From positions 29,536,544-29,600,543 of the forward strand of contig OY759273.1 in assembly GCA_963662155.1 (NCBI GenBank): 64,000 bases of DNA. The letters run 5' to 3'. The position numbers and the translations under genes are program-made. Below, piece by piece: positions 11,235 through 22,360 of this stretch; the first letter of the stretch is position 1, and every line of letters begins with the position of its first letter. The notes under the pieces are model-generated. The model saw only the letters and a program-made list of their open reading frames with translations. It had not been told where the DNA came from and did not search any database. This DNA comes from Lamellibrachia columna (Eukaryota > Annelida > Polychaeta > Sabellida > Siboglinidae).

Positions 11235-13134
11235 GTTTGCCATAAAAAACTTTAAAATGGCATCCAGCCATTTCATATGTACTTTCTGCTGCGACACCTC
11301 TCCTGGATTTTTGCTAACAAAACCAGACATTTTGGACAACCCTGGACAGTTGGGTCATTAATCCGAGTTTTGAACAGTTTCCCCGTTTATATCGGGTCCA
11401 GGTCATTTGCCCCCCTCCCGGACATTTGCCCCTTTGTCACTTGCCCCCCAGACATTAGCCCCTTGCCTTATTCAAAATCTGGACATTTGCCCCCTGTCCG
11501 TAGCTTCTGGATTATTTGTAAGTTTTTTTTTAAGAAATGTTTTTTTAACTTATTTTTTTTATTTCTGAACATGAATTCAAGATATATATTACCCTAATTG
11601 CAATTAATGTTCTTTGTGCCAGATCAGCCAAGTAAATTACTTTATGTAGTTGGAGATGATCCTGTAATCAAAGGATTATCTTTATTGCAATTGTGGAAGA
11701 AGCCAGTGAGATTAGGACCTGGACATGTTAGGACAATTGAAGATATTTGAAAGAAGCCATCTCAACAAGGTTTCTTTTGAATTGCATTTACCATGGAGAG
11801 TTGGAGTGACTCCATTTTCCTATAAAACTGGATGCACAAGCCAGAGTTATCAGAATTCACTTAAAACTTCACCATGGAAATTACTACTAGCATCTGAGGA
11901 GGTCAGAAGCTATGTTTTGAGTGTCATTCCTACACCAAGAAGGGGGACCAACAAGATTACTCTTCAATGGGAGTGAAGCCAGCGTCGATCCTGATCATGC
12001 AAGGGTGCTGTGGTCACTGATCTGATCTCCAGATCCAGAATGTGATCAACAAGACTGCCTGCAACCATGATGGTGACACGGCACAGACAGAAGCTGCCAA
12101 GGTCCGTGAGGACCTGAAAACTAAGGCAGCTAATACCAGGGGCACTCCAAACCACTGGTTGTGGAAGCATCACCCCAAGAACCCATCTTCCACCACTGAT
12201 CTGACTATCAATAATACCTGGAAAACAACTGGTGACAAGATCATCTCATACACACTCCAGGGGATAGGCCATTGCATTAGGCTAAAGTGACTTCGACTTG
12301 TCATTGAATGTTATGTTATTGTAGTAATAATGATAAAACTGCAAACTGATTTTCACTTGTCAACTATCATAGAAAAAAGGGGCAGATGTCCGGGGAGGGG
12401 GGGAGCAAATATACTAGGAGGCAGATTTATATTGTGGTATCATTGATATTTCATCAAATTTACTGGAAAGTTTGAGTCTTCAACATCCTAATCTCCAACA
12501 TGTATTCTCCATGGGGACATTTTTAATTACTACAAAGGGCAAACCCTACAGCCACATGTAACAACATTGTACAGGTGACCAGTGACATGTTTAGTATGGG
12601 AAACTTGTGGGCTGAACATTAGGCTTGGATAAACAAGGGGCTGCATTCAAGTGGGGCTCTCTCACACAAAGGGAATGAGCAGGCAGGTGCCCTTAATTGG
12701 CAATCTCTGTAAATAAACCTTGTACACTGAGAAAGAAAATGAGGCCTGAATGGTCTGATTTTGGTTTTACTGTCTGTTACAGTAACTTAGTATTTCTTTT
12801 TTATGCAAATGCTTGATTATATTGTTCTTGGTCACAATGTTTCAATACCAGAGTAGACAGTGTCTATGCTGTAATGTTGACAACTTCCTGGCTGTTACCA
12901 GATTCAGGGTGACATGCTAATAGCAGACAAATATGATTTTGAAAGTAATATAAGTAAATATAAGGGTAAATATTAACAGTATCAAGTCAATAATTCCAAC
13001 AAAATCAATTCCAATTCCCCAAAAATAAATTTTTGAAAAAAAAAAATTCCAATAAAACTTTTTTTTTGAAGTCAATTCCGGAACTGGAATTGAGGGTCAG
13101 TTCCAATTCCGGAATGGAATTGACCACATGCCTG
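10970..13134. mobile_element. hAT-type DNA transposon relic with nested foldback insert
   Basis: The element begins CAGGCATGGGGTCAATTC (10970) and ends GAATTGACCACATGCCTG (13134), an imperfect inverted pair starting CAG as in hAT elements. It is flanked by a perfect 8-bp duplication, AAGTATAT. The subterminal regions (about 10985-11090 and 12985-13125) are rich in AATTCC/GGAATT motifs in opposite orientation. Inside lie a TA microsatellite (11180-11232) and a second inverted pair, 11404-11436 versus 12374-12410, of TTTGCCCC...GGACATTTGCCCC type. No recognisable hAT transposase or dimerisation domain is visible, so this is a non-autonomous or heavily replaced copy of 2165 bp. Confidence 0.85.
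11404..12410. mobile_element. Nested element with C-rich inverted ends inside the hAT relic
   Basis: The left end (11404-11436) reads CATTTGCCCCCCTCCC, then GGACATTTGCCCCTTT. The right end (12374-12410) is its approximate reverse complement. Two plus-strand frames lie inside (11725-11976 and 12042-12290; 83 and 82 codons) without repeats or recognisable domains; they may be remains of one coding sequence broken by stops. No clear target duplication is visible, so the limits are approximate. Confidence 0.5.
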
Positions 13135-13142
13135 AAGTATAT
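13135..13142. repeat. Target-site duplication, right (AAGTATAT)
   Basis: Matches 10962-10969 exactly and directly follows the right terminal inverted repeat. Confidence 0.85.
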
Positions 13143-13299
13143 TCATGACAATATCTTGTCTCTGTGTACTACAGCAACAGTCATGAACAGTATAATTGAA
13201 TTGAAACAAGCTTATGTCTGTGGGGCTTTTGTCGGGAGGGGTTTTTGTCCATGCACCATACTATCTAGCAGATGCTTTCAGTATAATACCTAATAATTA

Positions 13300-13312
13300 T
13301 ATATATATTTAC

Positions 13313-13347
<35 letters not shown>

Positions 13348-13358
13348 CGTGCGGGCAG

Positions 13359-13449
<91 letters not shown>

Positions 13450-13456
13450 CGTGCAG
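13300..13456. repeat. (TA)n followed by (GT)n microsatellite
   Basis: TA-rich run at about 13300-13347, then a nearly pure GT tract at 13364-13444 ending in TGCG units. It lies 170 bp beyond the hAT right end. Open frames of HTHTHT or YIYIYI type here are by-products. Confidence 0.95.
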
Positions 13457-13989
13457 CATTTATAAGGTAAAGATGTCACAAGCATAGATCTGCATTTGGT
13501 CCAATAACAATATTCATGCATTATGTTATCTAAATCGAGTGTCAGATATAAAATAAGGAACCCCATAGAAAGTGTACCTATGGGTCCATATTTTGTTATG
13601 GAATTTGGACCCCTTATAGAATGTTGACCTCCCTGGCCCATTGAAAACAGTGCAATGTTGATTAGATAATATAATGCACTTTGGAGCTAGGATGCTACAA
13701 TTTTGGTTACATGCATTTGGTTATGTTACCAGTGGCATTCGTCAAACTGACCAAACAGATTCATTAAAAACATTAAGAGATCAGTGAAAGACCCATTGGT
13801 TGAATTAACATGGCTCCATAGGGAAAATGCTTTTCCCTGTGGTTGATTACTTTATACATTCTATATGACACTGGCACTCTTATATTCTAAAAATAATATA
13901 TACAAGAGAAAGTTTCTCACATTGTGATTCATTTTTATTAAGATGAATTTTGTAAAATTTTCAAGTCACTGTATGTGTAATCTTTTCAG
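13457..13989. other. Unassigned stretch
   Basis: Nothing recognisable. The last bases (about 13975-13989) are pyrimidine-rich and end in TCTTTTCAG, a plausible splice acceptor for the frame that follows. Confidence 0.4.
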
Positions 13990-14313
13990 ATGAAGGATTC
14001 ACCATTGGTTCGTACAAGTACAGGTACTAGTTTTGAAGCATCTAGCGCTACGGGTGATGCCGCCAATCTTTACATTACGGATGTCACCTTTAGTGCCATC
14101 ACTGCTACTACTGCTGTGGCACCACATACAACTGATGCTGAAATGCAAATCGATCCGGTAACGATATTTCAAGTGCGACACTTCGCAAATGCTGCTGTAG
14201 TTACGGATGACATTATTGCACCAATGAACATTGATCATGACTACTCCTATGTGAAGCTTCCATCAGATTCAGTGAGAATAAAGACATTGGTGCAGATGAT
14301 GCACACTATGTGA
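13990..14313 (+). CDS. Candidate terminal coding exon, unknown protein
   Basis: A 107-codon open frame starts exactly after a good splice acceptor (TCTTTTCAG). It has a non-repetitive composition rich in threonine, alanine, serine and aspartate (for example TDVTFSAITATTAVAPHTTD) and ends at TGA. A polyadenylation-like AATAAA lies downstream near 15100, so it could be a 3'-terminal exon with a long 3' UTR that includes the 14417-14850 repeats. I do not recognise the protein, no upstream partner exon was found, and the frame could equally be open by chance. Confidence 0.25.
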   Translation: MKDSPLVRTSTGTSFEASSATGDAANLYITDVTFSAITATTAVAPHTTDAEMQIDPVTIFQVRHFANAAVVTDDIIAPMNIDHDYSYVKLPSDSVRIKTLVQMMHTM

Positions 14314-14416
14314 TAACAGCGACATAACCGAGGGTGACTCAAGCAGCTCCGACACCTATGAGAAAGAGAAGAAGTTTGTCATTCGTGAGAAAAACTTATG
14401 TCACTTTTTTGCACCA

Positions 14417-14850
14417 GTCAGAATAAGTTGTGTATTGGTGTATATTTAGTGCCAGTAGTGTATTGGAACAAATGGTTGGTGTGCAAGTACTATCAGTCAG
14501 AACAAGTAGTGTATTGATACATATGATTGGTGTACATTTACTGTCAGTACAAGTAGTGTATTTGGTAGAGAATGAGACGCTTGGTTTACATTTGCTGTCG
14601 GTAGGAACAAGTAGTAGATTCAGTCAGAACAAGAAGTATATTGGATACACATGACTGGTGTACATTTACTGTCAGAAGTAGTGAAATGGTGCAGATTCCA
14701 GAATGAGATCATTGGTGTACATTTACTGTTGGTAGGAACAAGTAGTGTATTGGTATGCATGATTGGTGTACGTTTAATGTCAGTCAGAACAAGTAATATT
14801 GTTACACATGATTGGTGTACATTTACTGTCCAATCAAAACAAGTAGTCTA
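14417..14850. repeat. Degenerate tandem array, unit about 55 bp
   Basis: Segments of the type AGTCAGAACAAGTAGTGTAT and TGATTGGTGTACATTTACTG alternate about eight times with spacing near 55 bp and many substitutions or indels. Frames over it (14430-14654, 14651-14869) repeat GVHLLSV and RTSSVL motifs and are by-products. Confidence 0.8.
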
Positions 14851-15339
14851 TTGCCATTGGTACAGATGATGATGGTGAAACTGTTAAAATGCCTTGGCTT
14901 TATAAAGATTAATTATTTCCTAAGCTAAACTACCAGTATATTTGATATGTTGTGGCATAATAATGATGTGTCTAACTGTGATATCCATGTTCCAGGTTGT
15001 ATTTCCCGGTGGTAGAAGTCACTGTTTTTAGTCAATGTTTAGTCTTGGTTTCAGTCGTTCTAGTTAGCCTTATTTCTTTGGTAATTGTTTTTCTATGTGA
15101 ATAAACTGTTGATATATTTTATGTTGGTCTCAATATAAATGAAATTGTGTGTAGTGACATGCAAGATGCTGCAGGTAACATTTTGTTGAGAGAAGTGGGA
15201 TATGGATAAGAAGGCATTCACATCATTCAGTTATTAATATTTTAGTGGGAATTTTTGTAGTTTTCCAGGTTGTTTTTCGACCTGCTGCATACTGTGGGTG
15301 CCTCACAATTTGTCTATATCAGACTATCAGTACACTCAC
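14851..15339. other. Unassigned stretch with a polyadenylation-like signal
   Basis: AATAAA occurs near 15100 within GTGAATAAACTG. It may serve the candidate exon at 13990; otherwise nothing is recognised. Confidence 0.35.
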
Positions 15340-15456
15340 CTGTGTCAGGTCAATCTCCATAGCTAAACTTTCCATCAATTCAATTCGGTTCAGAATAGAC
15401 ATCACAGATCCTTCCCACATCGCAGGATGGGATTACTTGTCTTGCCTTTCCTGAGC
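15340..15456 (-). CDS. Candidate first coding exon of an unidentified minus-strand gene
   Basis: On the minus strand an acceptor (ATATTTCAG, ending at 15457) is followed by 36 bases and then an ATG at 15420. This opens 27 codons, MWEGSVMSILNRIELMESL and onward, ending in a CAG/GTGAGT donor (exon end 15340, phase 0). The frame has an in-frame stop upstream of the ATG, so 15421-15456 would be 5' UTR. The predicted peptide looks helical and amphipathic. I do not recognise it, and no downstream exon was located. CpG-richer DNA upstream (about 15980-16400) would fit a promoter. Confidence 0.3.
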
Positions 15457-15589
15457 CTGAAATATAATTTGTCAGGGTTAGTTGATAGCACTAATTCCAT
15501 AATTGTTGCAAAACTGTGAACATTACTTATATTGCCAATAGTTAATTATTGTTATTTAAATGTTTACATTGCACCAAACAACAAGGTGT

Positions 15590-15720
15590 TGTGGTGTGCT
15601 ACAGAGAGGGGTGATTACAAGTACGAATATTAATGTAACCATGATTACAGTAATTATTGCAATCACAATTACTAATGTAGTCATGATTACAATCATTATT
15701 ACAATCACGATTACGGTAAC
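15590..15720. repeat. Degenerate GATTACA/TGTAATC repeats
   Basis: The words GATTACA and AATCACAATTAC recur about every 15-20 bp with mismatches. Both strands stay open over it (15556-15810 minus, 15560-15748 plus), which is a consequence of the repeat. Confidence 0.6.
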
Positions 15721-15978
15721 ATTTAAGAATATATATATATTCACATAATGAATTAAAGAAACCCTCATGTTATTATTGTCATCAATGTTATTCAACACAA
15801 AATCAAACACAATATTAAAATACAGTCACGGTACACTTCATTAGATTAGATACAAAATAAAGAGAAAAGCCTGCTTGCATTGCCACTGTAGTTCGGACCT
15901 CGGGCTAGGTAAAAGAAATATGCAGAAAAAATATGATTATTAAAATGGAAATGATTCGATAACAATTGAATTACTGAC

Positions 15979-16163
15979 CTGCTAGCTATAGGGCGAATCA
16001 ATGAGTCGGCACGCAAATCATGCAATGACAGCAGACCAACATCTAGCACCGCTCTGTTTGTGCATATCATTACAAAATCATCGTCTTCGCCTTCGTACGG
16101 TGATGCAAGCACCAACGCGGTCGGGCACACGGTGCTGCATAGCCATAGCCTAGCCCTAGGCAT
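15979..16163 (-). CDS. Possible minus-strand exon in a CpG-richer segment
   Basis: An ATG in good context (GCTACCATGC) at 16163 opens 61 codons with ordinary composition (CPTALVLASPYEGEDDDF). It runs to a CAG/GTCAGT donor at 15979 in phase 2. Joined to the acceptor at 15456 it would meet a stop 19 codons later, so this may be a leader exon, an alternative first exon or chance. Local CpG content is higher than in the flanks. Confidence 0.25.
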
Positions 16164-16199
16164 GGTAGCTTCCTCGGCGCAGCATGATGACTCAACTTA

Positions 16200-18582
16200 A
16201 ACGTGCGCAGACATCGGGACGCAATTTCCACAGGTTCACCACATCACATTACCTAGTAAGGAATCGCTGACAGTAAAAGCGCTGTTGTAATTTTTCCTGA
16301 ATCCAACGTCAACAAAGGCGAAGCCGACCTGGAGTCTGGAGCGTGACTCGCACACTCGGTGACACTTTACGACTGTCAACGGTTGTTTCCGTGTGGCCTA
16401 TCGAACTAGACTCTTCGTCTGTGGTTTCCATTTCTCCAAAGATAGACAACTATTACGGAAGTTCAGTAAACCACTAATCGCTAGTAGCAGATCTGGTAAA
16501 ACTGTCACAAGCGATGCATCCATCTTGTCAACAAGTAAAAAATAGGTCCGGTATTCCGTTATTGCATATTCTCGTTGGTTAGCGTCTCGTGTGTTCGAGA
16601 AGTGTGGCGTTTTCCAAGATTTTTTGCGTGTTTTGCTGTAATTTCTTTAACTTTTTTATTTGGAACGAACAAAAACGCTATTTTGTTGACGTGTGTAAAC
16701 ACTTGTATATATAACAGAGACCCATATCTTTTTTTTCGCTCCAGAATGTCTATTTACGAAATAAATCGCAACAAATCGAAAATTTACATTGATTAGATAT
16801 ACGCGACTCAAACCACTCGTTTCGACAACAAGATGGCGATACGCAGTGATGTATTTTGTCGATTTTTGTCTCGAACAAAATCAGTTTTTCAGTTTATCTC
16901 ATAAATTAGCAAGTATCTGTCACCATTAATGCATAGTTAGATAATATATATTTAAATATACGGCATAACACAAAATTGCTTCAGTTCCCCTTTAAGAGAA
17001 AGGTTCTATAAGCGGTAGATTGTGTATCGTACGTAGCGTTACAGAAAAAATGGTGTTGTTTGGATACAAAGTTAATTTTCACGGAGAAGAATACATGAAT
17101 CGAACATCGTATCTACTAACTGTTTAAATTCTAGCAGTATGAATATGTTTAAAATAAAACTGAGAGATATCTCATCAGGGTGGGTTACACAAATAAGAAA
17201 CAATGTTGCTCGAGAAAACTAAATGCTTTGTTGTCCATTTGCCATCTGGAGTGTATTGTTTTTCGTGACAATCATATTAGGCAGTTAATTGAATCACCCG
17301 AAATGGTATCTAGGAAAATGATGACGAAACGTAACATACATCAGCTTGGAGGACAGCAGTTATGGTTAAAAGGACGCAGAAACAATAAGTCGGAGAGTTC
17401 CGGGATGATTTCTGAAAATGTCGCAGTTAAAAAACATGCTCTCAAAAGATGGTTCGTTCGAACCCACCAACCCCCCCCCCCCACTCCACCCCCGGGACGG
17501 TTCTTACTACTTCGTTACCCGTGCTTTGAAATATGAGAAATATCAATTGTATATTTACAATGCATCGCAATCATGGGACACTTACGTTCACCACCACAAG
17601 TGCCAATACCTGTCATATGGTTATTACTAAGACCGTTCGAGAATAAATCGCTTTTGGCCAATTAGAATAATGTGTGTAGGTTCGTAGGCTGAGCAAAGGC
17701 ACCCGGGTCGACCTGTATGTGGTCGACCAATCCAGATACTACGGGGCCTCAAACGCCGGCCACAGACCGCGTGGAATGTAAGGAGTCTTCAACACAGGAC
17801 GAACACAATGTGTATGGCAACCGCACGGTTGTATGAGACCAACTTGCAAACTGCTGCCGAATTACAGACGATCAAGGTGTTAACAAAATAGCAAATAGTT
17901 TCATTCCCGATATGCAAGGTAAATTACCTCTTATAGAAGTAAATAAACGTGTAAAAGATAATATTGTAACTTATTAAATATTGATAACGTTGTGGGGTGG
18001 TAATACACCCTCACAAAAGGACATATCACCTACGTCACAAGTATACCGTTTGGGAATCCAGCTTGTTATTTTCTTAACATCTTGTCTGCTGCTGTCGAGA
18101 GTAGCTTGATGATGATCTTACAAAAGACAATGATGCCTCGTCAGTTGCTACAGTTAGTGAGGTCACCATTCTTTGGTAATTTTGTACAATGGTACCTTTG
18201 CACCAGTCATCGGAATTTTTATATTTTCCATTCATATCTTCATGAATAAGGGTAAGAGATGTCTAAAATTCTGGTACGTTCCCAACATTGGCTACAGTCT
18301 ATGACGGAGGGTGAATGTGCATAACGTTTGTTGGCTGTAGTCGCCTATTGTTCCAGCCCGGACTTGACGATCACTGAGTTGGTTCCATTCAACTATTATC
18401 TTTACAAAATCACAATTCCTGAATTGGTCTTTTTTGATTGCAGGCGCTACTAAGTACCTGGAGTTATTGATTAGAAGTTTTTCAACGATATTAACGGTAA
18501 CAATTTATGGCGGATCCAGATTCTGAAAAACGGGGTGCCAAGTTTTCCAGAAAATACACCAGATGGCAGTTTTTCTGCAGGA
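16200..18582. other. Unassigned stretch
   Basis: CpG-richer DNA to about 16900, then AT-rich DNA with no supported exon. GCTTCAGTTCCCCTTTAA at about 16977-16994 may be one end of a DNA-transposon relic. A 14-base poly-C run occurs near 17470. Confidence 0.4.
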
Positions 18583-18583
18583 T

Positions 18584-18658
<75 letters not shown>

Positions 18659-18659
18659 C
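18583..18659. repeat. (CACG)n microsatellite, about 19 copies
   Basis: Pure GCAC tetramers, the complement of the TGCG motif at 8987. The frames HARTHART and CVRACVRA are by-products. Confidence 0.97.
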
Positions 18660-18768
18660 ATAGTAGTCCACCTTTTTATAATGCCAACCCTTTTGAAAGT
18701 GTACAATGGACTTATAACAGCGGTGGCCTCTCGTGAGGGGAAATTATCATGGATAAGTCTTATTTACT

Positions 18769-18854
18769 GCATGGCCGCTTGTGATAGGGACCTTACAAGA
18801 GGTGGACCACTGCATGGACGCTTGTGATAGGGCCCTTACAAGAGGTGGACCACT
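18769..18854. repeat. 43-bp tandem duplication
   Basis: 18769-18811 and 18812-18854 are near-identical (GCATGGNCGCTTGTGATAGG start), differing at a few bases. Confidence 0.85.
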
Positions 18855-19700
18855 GCACGCCGTTCGTCTTCTCTGCCAAATACAAAGTACCATCGTATGC
18901 TTCGTCGTGCGTCTTTCGGAAGTCCAAACCGATCTACTCGACCTTTACGGCGATGGCTGTGCATGAGACTCCAGGGGAACTCCAAGTATTCCTCACCATT
19001 TTCAGTTGTTTATCTTTCAGGAAAAAGCTGAACTTTTCTTTGTTTGTTGGTAATAAAAATAACTTTGGACATGGTCTTCTGCTGCATTTGCTCCAAGATA
19101 ATAGCACTAATTTTGTGCTGCATTATATTCGAGGCCTACAGGTCTTTATTGTTTGTGTCGCCAAATGCGTCTCCAGAAACACATCGTTGTGATTCTCGAG
19201 ATGGGTGACGTCATGGCTGTAGCTTCTCTGGGTGATACTCTGCTTTTCACAGAGAATTACCGTCTTTACTATGGGTTGCAGCTTAAGGCGGTTGTCTTTC
19301 ACACTGGTTTGCAAGCCTGACAATAGCTGTTGTAATTCACTATAATTTGTGTTTAGTAATGGGTACTACAAGAATAAGGCATAATGGGGGAGTCAATTAG
19401 AATGACTGGGAACAAATGGCAGTACTGGTCGCAACCTTCAGGGATATCGAGAGTCCAACATTTGTATACATTCAATGCGGTGTTATTCTTCCCTGGAATG
19501 CACATAAGGTAGATGACACATAAGGGGTTTGTAATGGACTAGGAGAAGAATCTAGAATATTAAAGGACCCTCCTCGATTAAAAATTAAACATATGTGGTG
19601 AAACGTCTGACGTACAGTTGCGAGGTGTAATGAGTTCTACCGTGGGTCGCCACAACTTATCTGTATGGGCTTTAGAACACGGAACAAAGCACTGACAAGA
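18855..19700. other. Unassigned stretch
   Basis: A 122-codon plus-strand frame (18824-19192) spans part of it, partly over the 43-bp duplication. It has no domain I recognise and is not called. Confidence 0.4.
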
Positions 19701-19893
19701 TACAAGACTAGCACAACCATGGTTTGCCTAACAACCGTTATTAGGATTGGCTAGTAATGAATGTGAAGTCTTATTTATTTTTCTTATGAAGTACAGTGTC
19801 TGGTCATTCTTTTGATATCTTTGTAATTCAAATTATTATAATGGGATATGATTAAATAAAATAATAATAATATATATATATATATATACATAC

Positions 19894-19953
<60 letters not shown>

Positions 19954-20389
19954 CTTCTTTCTTGCCCCTCCCTGGAACAATTCTTGCGGACACCACTGGC
20001 TGAGTACTAATATATTTTAAAATGTCACGTATGTTGTCTATGAAACTCTGAGTGGTGCAGATAGCAGATTCTTCGTTTGGCTCCATACTGATACTGATGA
20101 TATGATGCTCGGCGACTGGACATTTTGAAAGACTTAGGATCAATCGGTTATTTTTTTTTCTGTGAAATGGGTGAGAGGATTTAGTTATTGTATATTGTGT
20201 GTGGTACAAGACTAGCACAACCATGGTTTGCCTAACAACCGTTATTAGGATTGGCTAGTAATGAATGTGAAGTCTTATTTATTTTTCTTATGAAGTACAG
20301 TGTCTGGTCATTCTTTTGATATCTTTGTAATTCAAATTATTATAATGGGATATGATTAAATAAAATAATAATAATATATATATATATAT

Positions 20390-20463
<74 letters not shown>

Positions 20464-20714
20464 CTTCTTTCTTGCCCCTCCCTGGAACAATTCTTGCGGA
20501 CACCACTGGCTGAGTACTAATATATTTTAAAATGTCACGTATGTTGTCTATGAAACTCTGAGTGGTGCAGATAGCAGATTCTTCGTTTGGCTCCATACTG
20601 ATACTGATGATATGATGCTCGGCGACTGGACATTTTGAAAGACTTAGGATCAATCGGTTATTTTTTTTTCTGTGAAATGGGTGAGAGGATTTAGTTATTG
20701 TATATTGTGTGTGG
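19701..20714. repeat. Tandem duplication, 504 and 510 bp copies
   Basis: 19701-20204 (starting TACAAGACTAGCACAACC) is repeated at 20205-20714. The non-microsatellite parts appear identical by eye; the difference is in the internal TA/TACA tract (19869-19949 versus 20373-20459). Each copy carries the same minus-strand frame, with a SMEPNEESAICTTQSFIDNI stretch then YIYIYI from the microsatellite. The protein is not recognised. Confidence 0.9.
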
Positions 20715-20874
20715 TTGTTCAACAAAATAAATCAAAGGTTAATAAACTATACTGCAAGGACACATTGGAAACGTGTCTAAGCAACTAAACAAAGGCGGGT
20801 CCTTGAAACTTGTATTGATAACAATGGGGTGTTACATGCTGAGCAACAGCTCGGAGGATTAGACACCTCAGTGC

Positions 20875-21085
20875 CTTGAATGAATGGAAGAAATTGTCTA
20901 CGGATTGTATAACTGCTAGCAGCGTGAATATGTTTAAAAACAAGGTTGACACATATCTCAGGAGGGCGGGTTACACGTAGGTGAACATTATTGGACTCTC
21001 GATAAGCCAATGGCTTCCTTGTCCACTTGTCTTCTAGGCCTTTGGCTTGGGTGGCAAATCTTGTTAAATCTTGTTAAACCTCATA
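20875..21085 (+). mobile_element. CR1-type LINE 3' end
   Basis: Plus-strand sequence encodes the ORF2 C terminus (LNEWKKLSTDC, then SSVNMFKNKVDTY), matching the end of the RT at 5384-6508. A 3' UTR follows, ending in two AATCTTGTTA repeats. The 5' part is absent. Confidence 0.88.
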
Positions 21086-21106
21086 TCTAGATAACCCTAA
21101 CGATCT

Positions 21107-21535
21107 TTTACAAGATTTAACAAGATTAGCCATCTAAGCCGAAGGCCCGGATGGCAAGTGGAGAAGGAAGCCATTGGCTTATCGAGAATCATGCTATCAT
21201 GCAACTATCTACAGCTGCTGATAGTTCATCCGCAAATAATGCCCCCTTTCTACTTAGATGAAATCCATCCCTCATGTACATATCCATCCTCCCAACACAG
21301 CTTCTATACTAGCATGTTAATGGCCATCCCCCAACAATTTCGATATATCAGACCCCTCCTTCCTATTAATGGTAGAATCCGTGACAGAATTACCTGCTCA
21401 ACCTGGTTTGATGTTCTGACTAACTGCCTGTATTTCCTAACTATGGCATTTATACCCTCCCTCTCTACGTCATTTGTTCCTACGTGTACTAAAACAGATC
21501 CACCCTTGCCCGAAACCCATGGTGTTTTCTACCCT
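21107..21535 (-). pseudogene. CR1-type ORF1 esterase fragment fused to the LINE 3' UTR
   Basis: On the minus strand, 21535 down to about 21200 encodes a piece of a LINE ORF1 with the SGNH/GDSL-hydrolase signature: SVLVHVGTNDV, then AIVRKYRQLVR and QVILSRILPLIG. Such esterase-like domains are known in ORF1 proteins of CR1-group elements. Stops interrupt the later part. Directly downstream (21190-21107) comes the same 3' UTR and AATCTTGTTA end as the CR1 copies at 5285 and 20875. ORF1 next to the 3' UTR without ORF2 indicates internal deletion or a non-autonomous derivative. Confidence 0.75.
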
Positions 21536-21930
21536 CTCAATTCTTCTTCTTCCCCTTGTTCCCTTGCGGGGTGGGGTCCAAGTCACTTGATTGCTTCTTC
21601 TATTTTCATTGTTAATGTTCTCCATTTCCCTCTGTTTTCTGCGGTGATCTTCCACTCTTGGCCGTTCGTACCTGCCCTTTCCAGATCTCGTTTGACACAG
21701 TCTTTCCATCGCAGCTTTGGTCTTCCTCTTCTTCTTCTGCCACCCTCTTCTGCTTTCCATGCTCTTTTTGACAGTCTGTCTTCACCCATTCTTTGCACAT
21801 GTCCTGTCCATCTCATTCTGCTTCCGGCTACTTTCATCTTTAGGTGGTTTTTCATGCCAATCTCTTCTCTCAATTCCCTCATCTTCCTTCTATCTTCTTG
21901 GGTTACTTTGCATATATAGAATAGAACACA
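21536..21930 (-). pseudogene. LINE ORF2 C-terminal fragment
   Basis: The minus-strand frame 21583-21882 encodes a basic LINE C terminus: RWTGHVQRMGEDRLSKRAW, then GRRRRGRPKLRWKDCVKRDL. This matches in kind the tail of the element at 2712-3580. It is joined directly to the ORF1 esterase fragment, suggesting one element inserted in or beside the other. The plus-strand 253-codon frame over the same DNA is its shadow. Confidence 0.8.
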
Positions 21931-22225
21931 ATGTAATTGTAATAGTAATTGACCTATTACTTTTCCTGGTGTCTAACTATCCGGTGTACAGTTTTATTGT
22001 ATCCAATTGTTTTGCATTAATTGTCACAGTGTACATACAATGGTTTGGTCATATATGCACAAACAGGGTGTATTACATAGTATATAGTCAAGCTGTGTGA
22101 AAATGTGGTAGTCGAATATTTAGTTGGTATCAACCACATTTCCCTTTAGATATGTTAAGGTCACAAAACCGTGCACCTATCGTCTCGAGTCAGCAAACAA
22201 TATGATTTCGCCGAGCACCAAGCCC

Positions 22226-22298
22226 CTAAGTATAAAACAAACAAACAAACAAACAAACAAACAAACAAACAAACAAACAAACAAACAAACAAACAAAC
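22226..22298. repeat. (AAAC)n microsatellite, about 18 copies
   Basis: Pure ACAA/AAAC tetramers. Confidence 0.97.
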
Positions 22299-22360
22299 AC
22301 AATATCCACGGTTTACAAGATAGTATCAGTACTTAATTCACACGATAGCAAAGTCTGCTG

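Noticed and set aside
9383..16994. A single 7.6-kb piggyBac-like transposon between the two TTAAAGGGG ends
   Set aside because: The ends are only about 18 bp alike with mismatches, the interior includes an independent hAT element, and there is no transposase. More likely two unrelated relic ends.
21158..21919. 253-codon plus-strand open frame
   Set aside because: It is the shadow of minus-strand LINE ORF1 and ORF2 coding fragments, which carry recognisable motifs.
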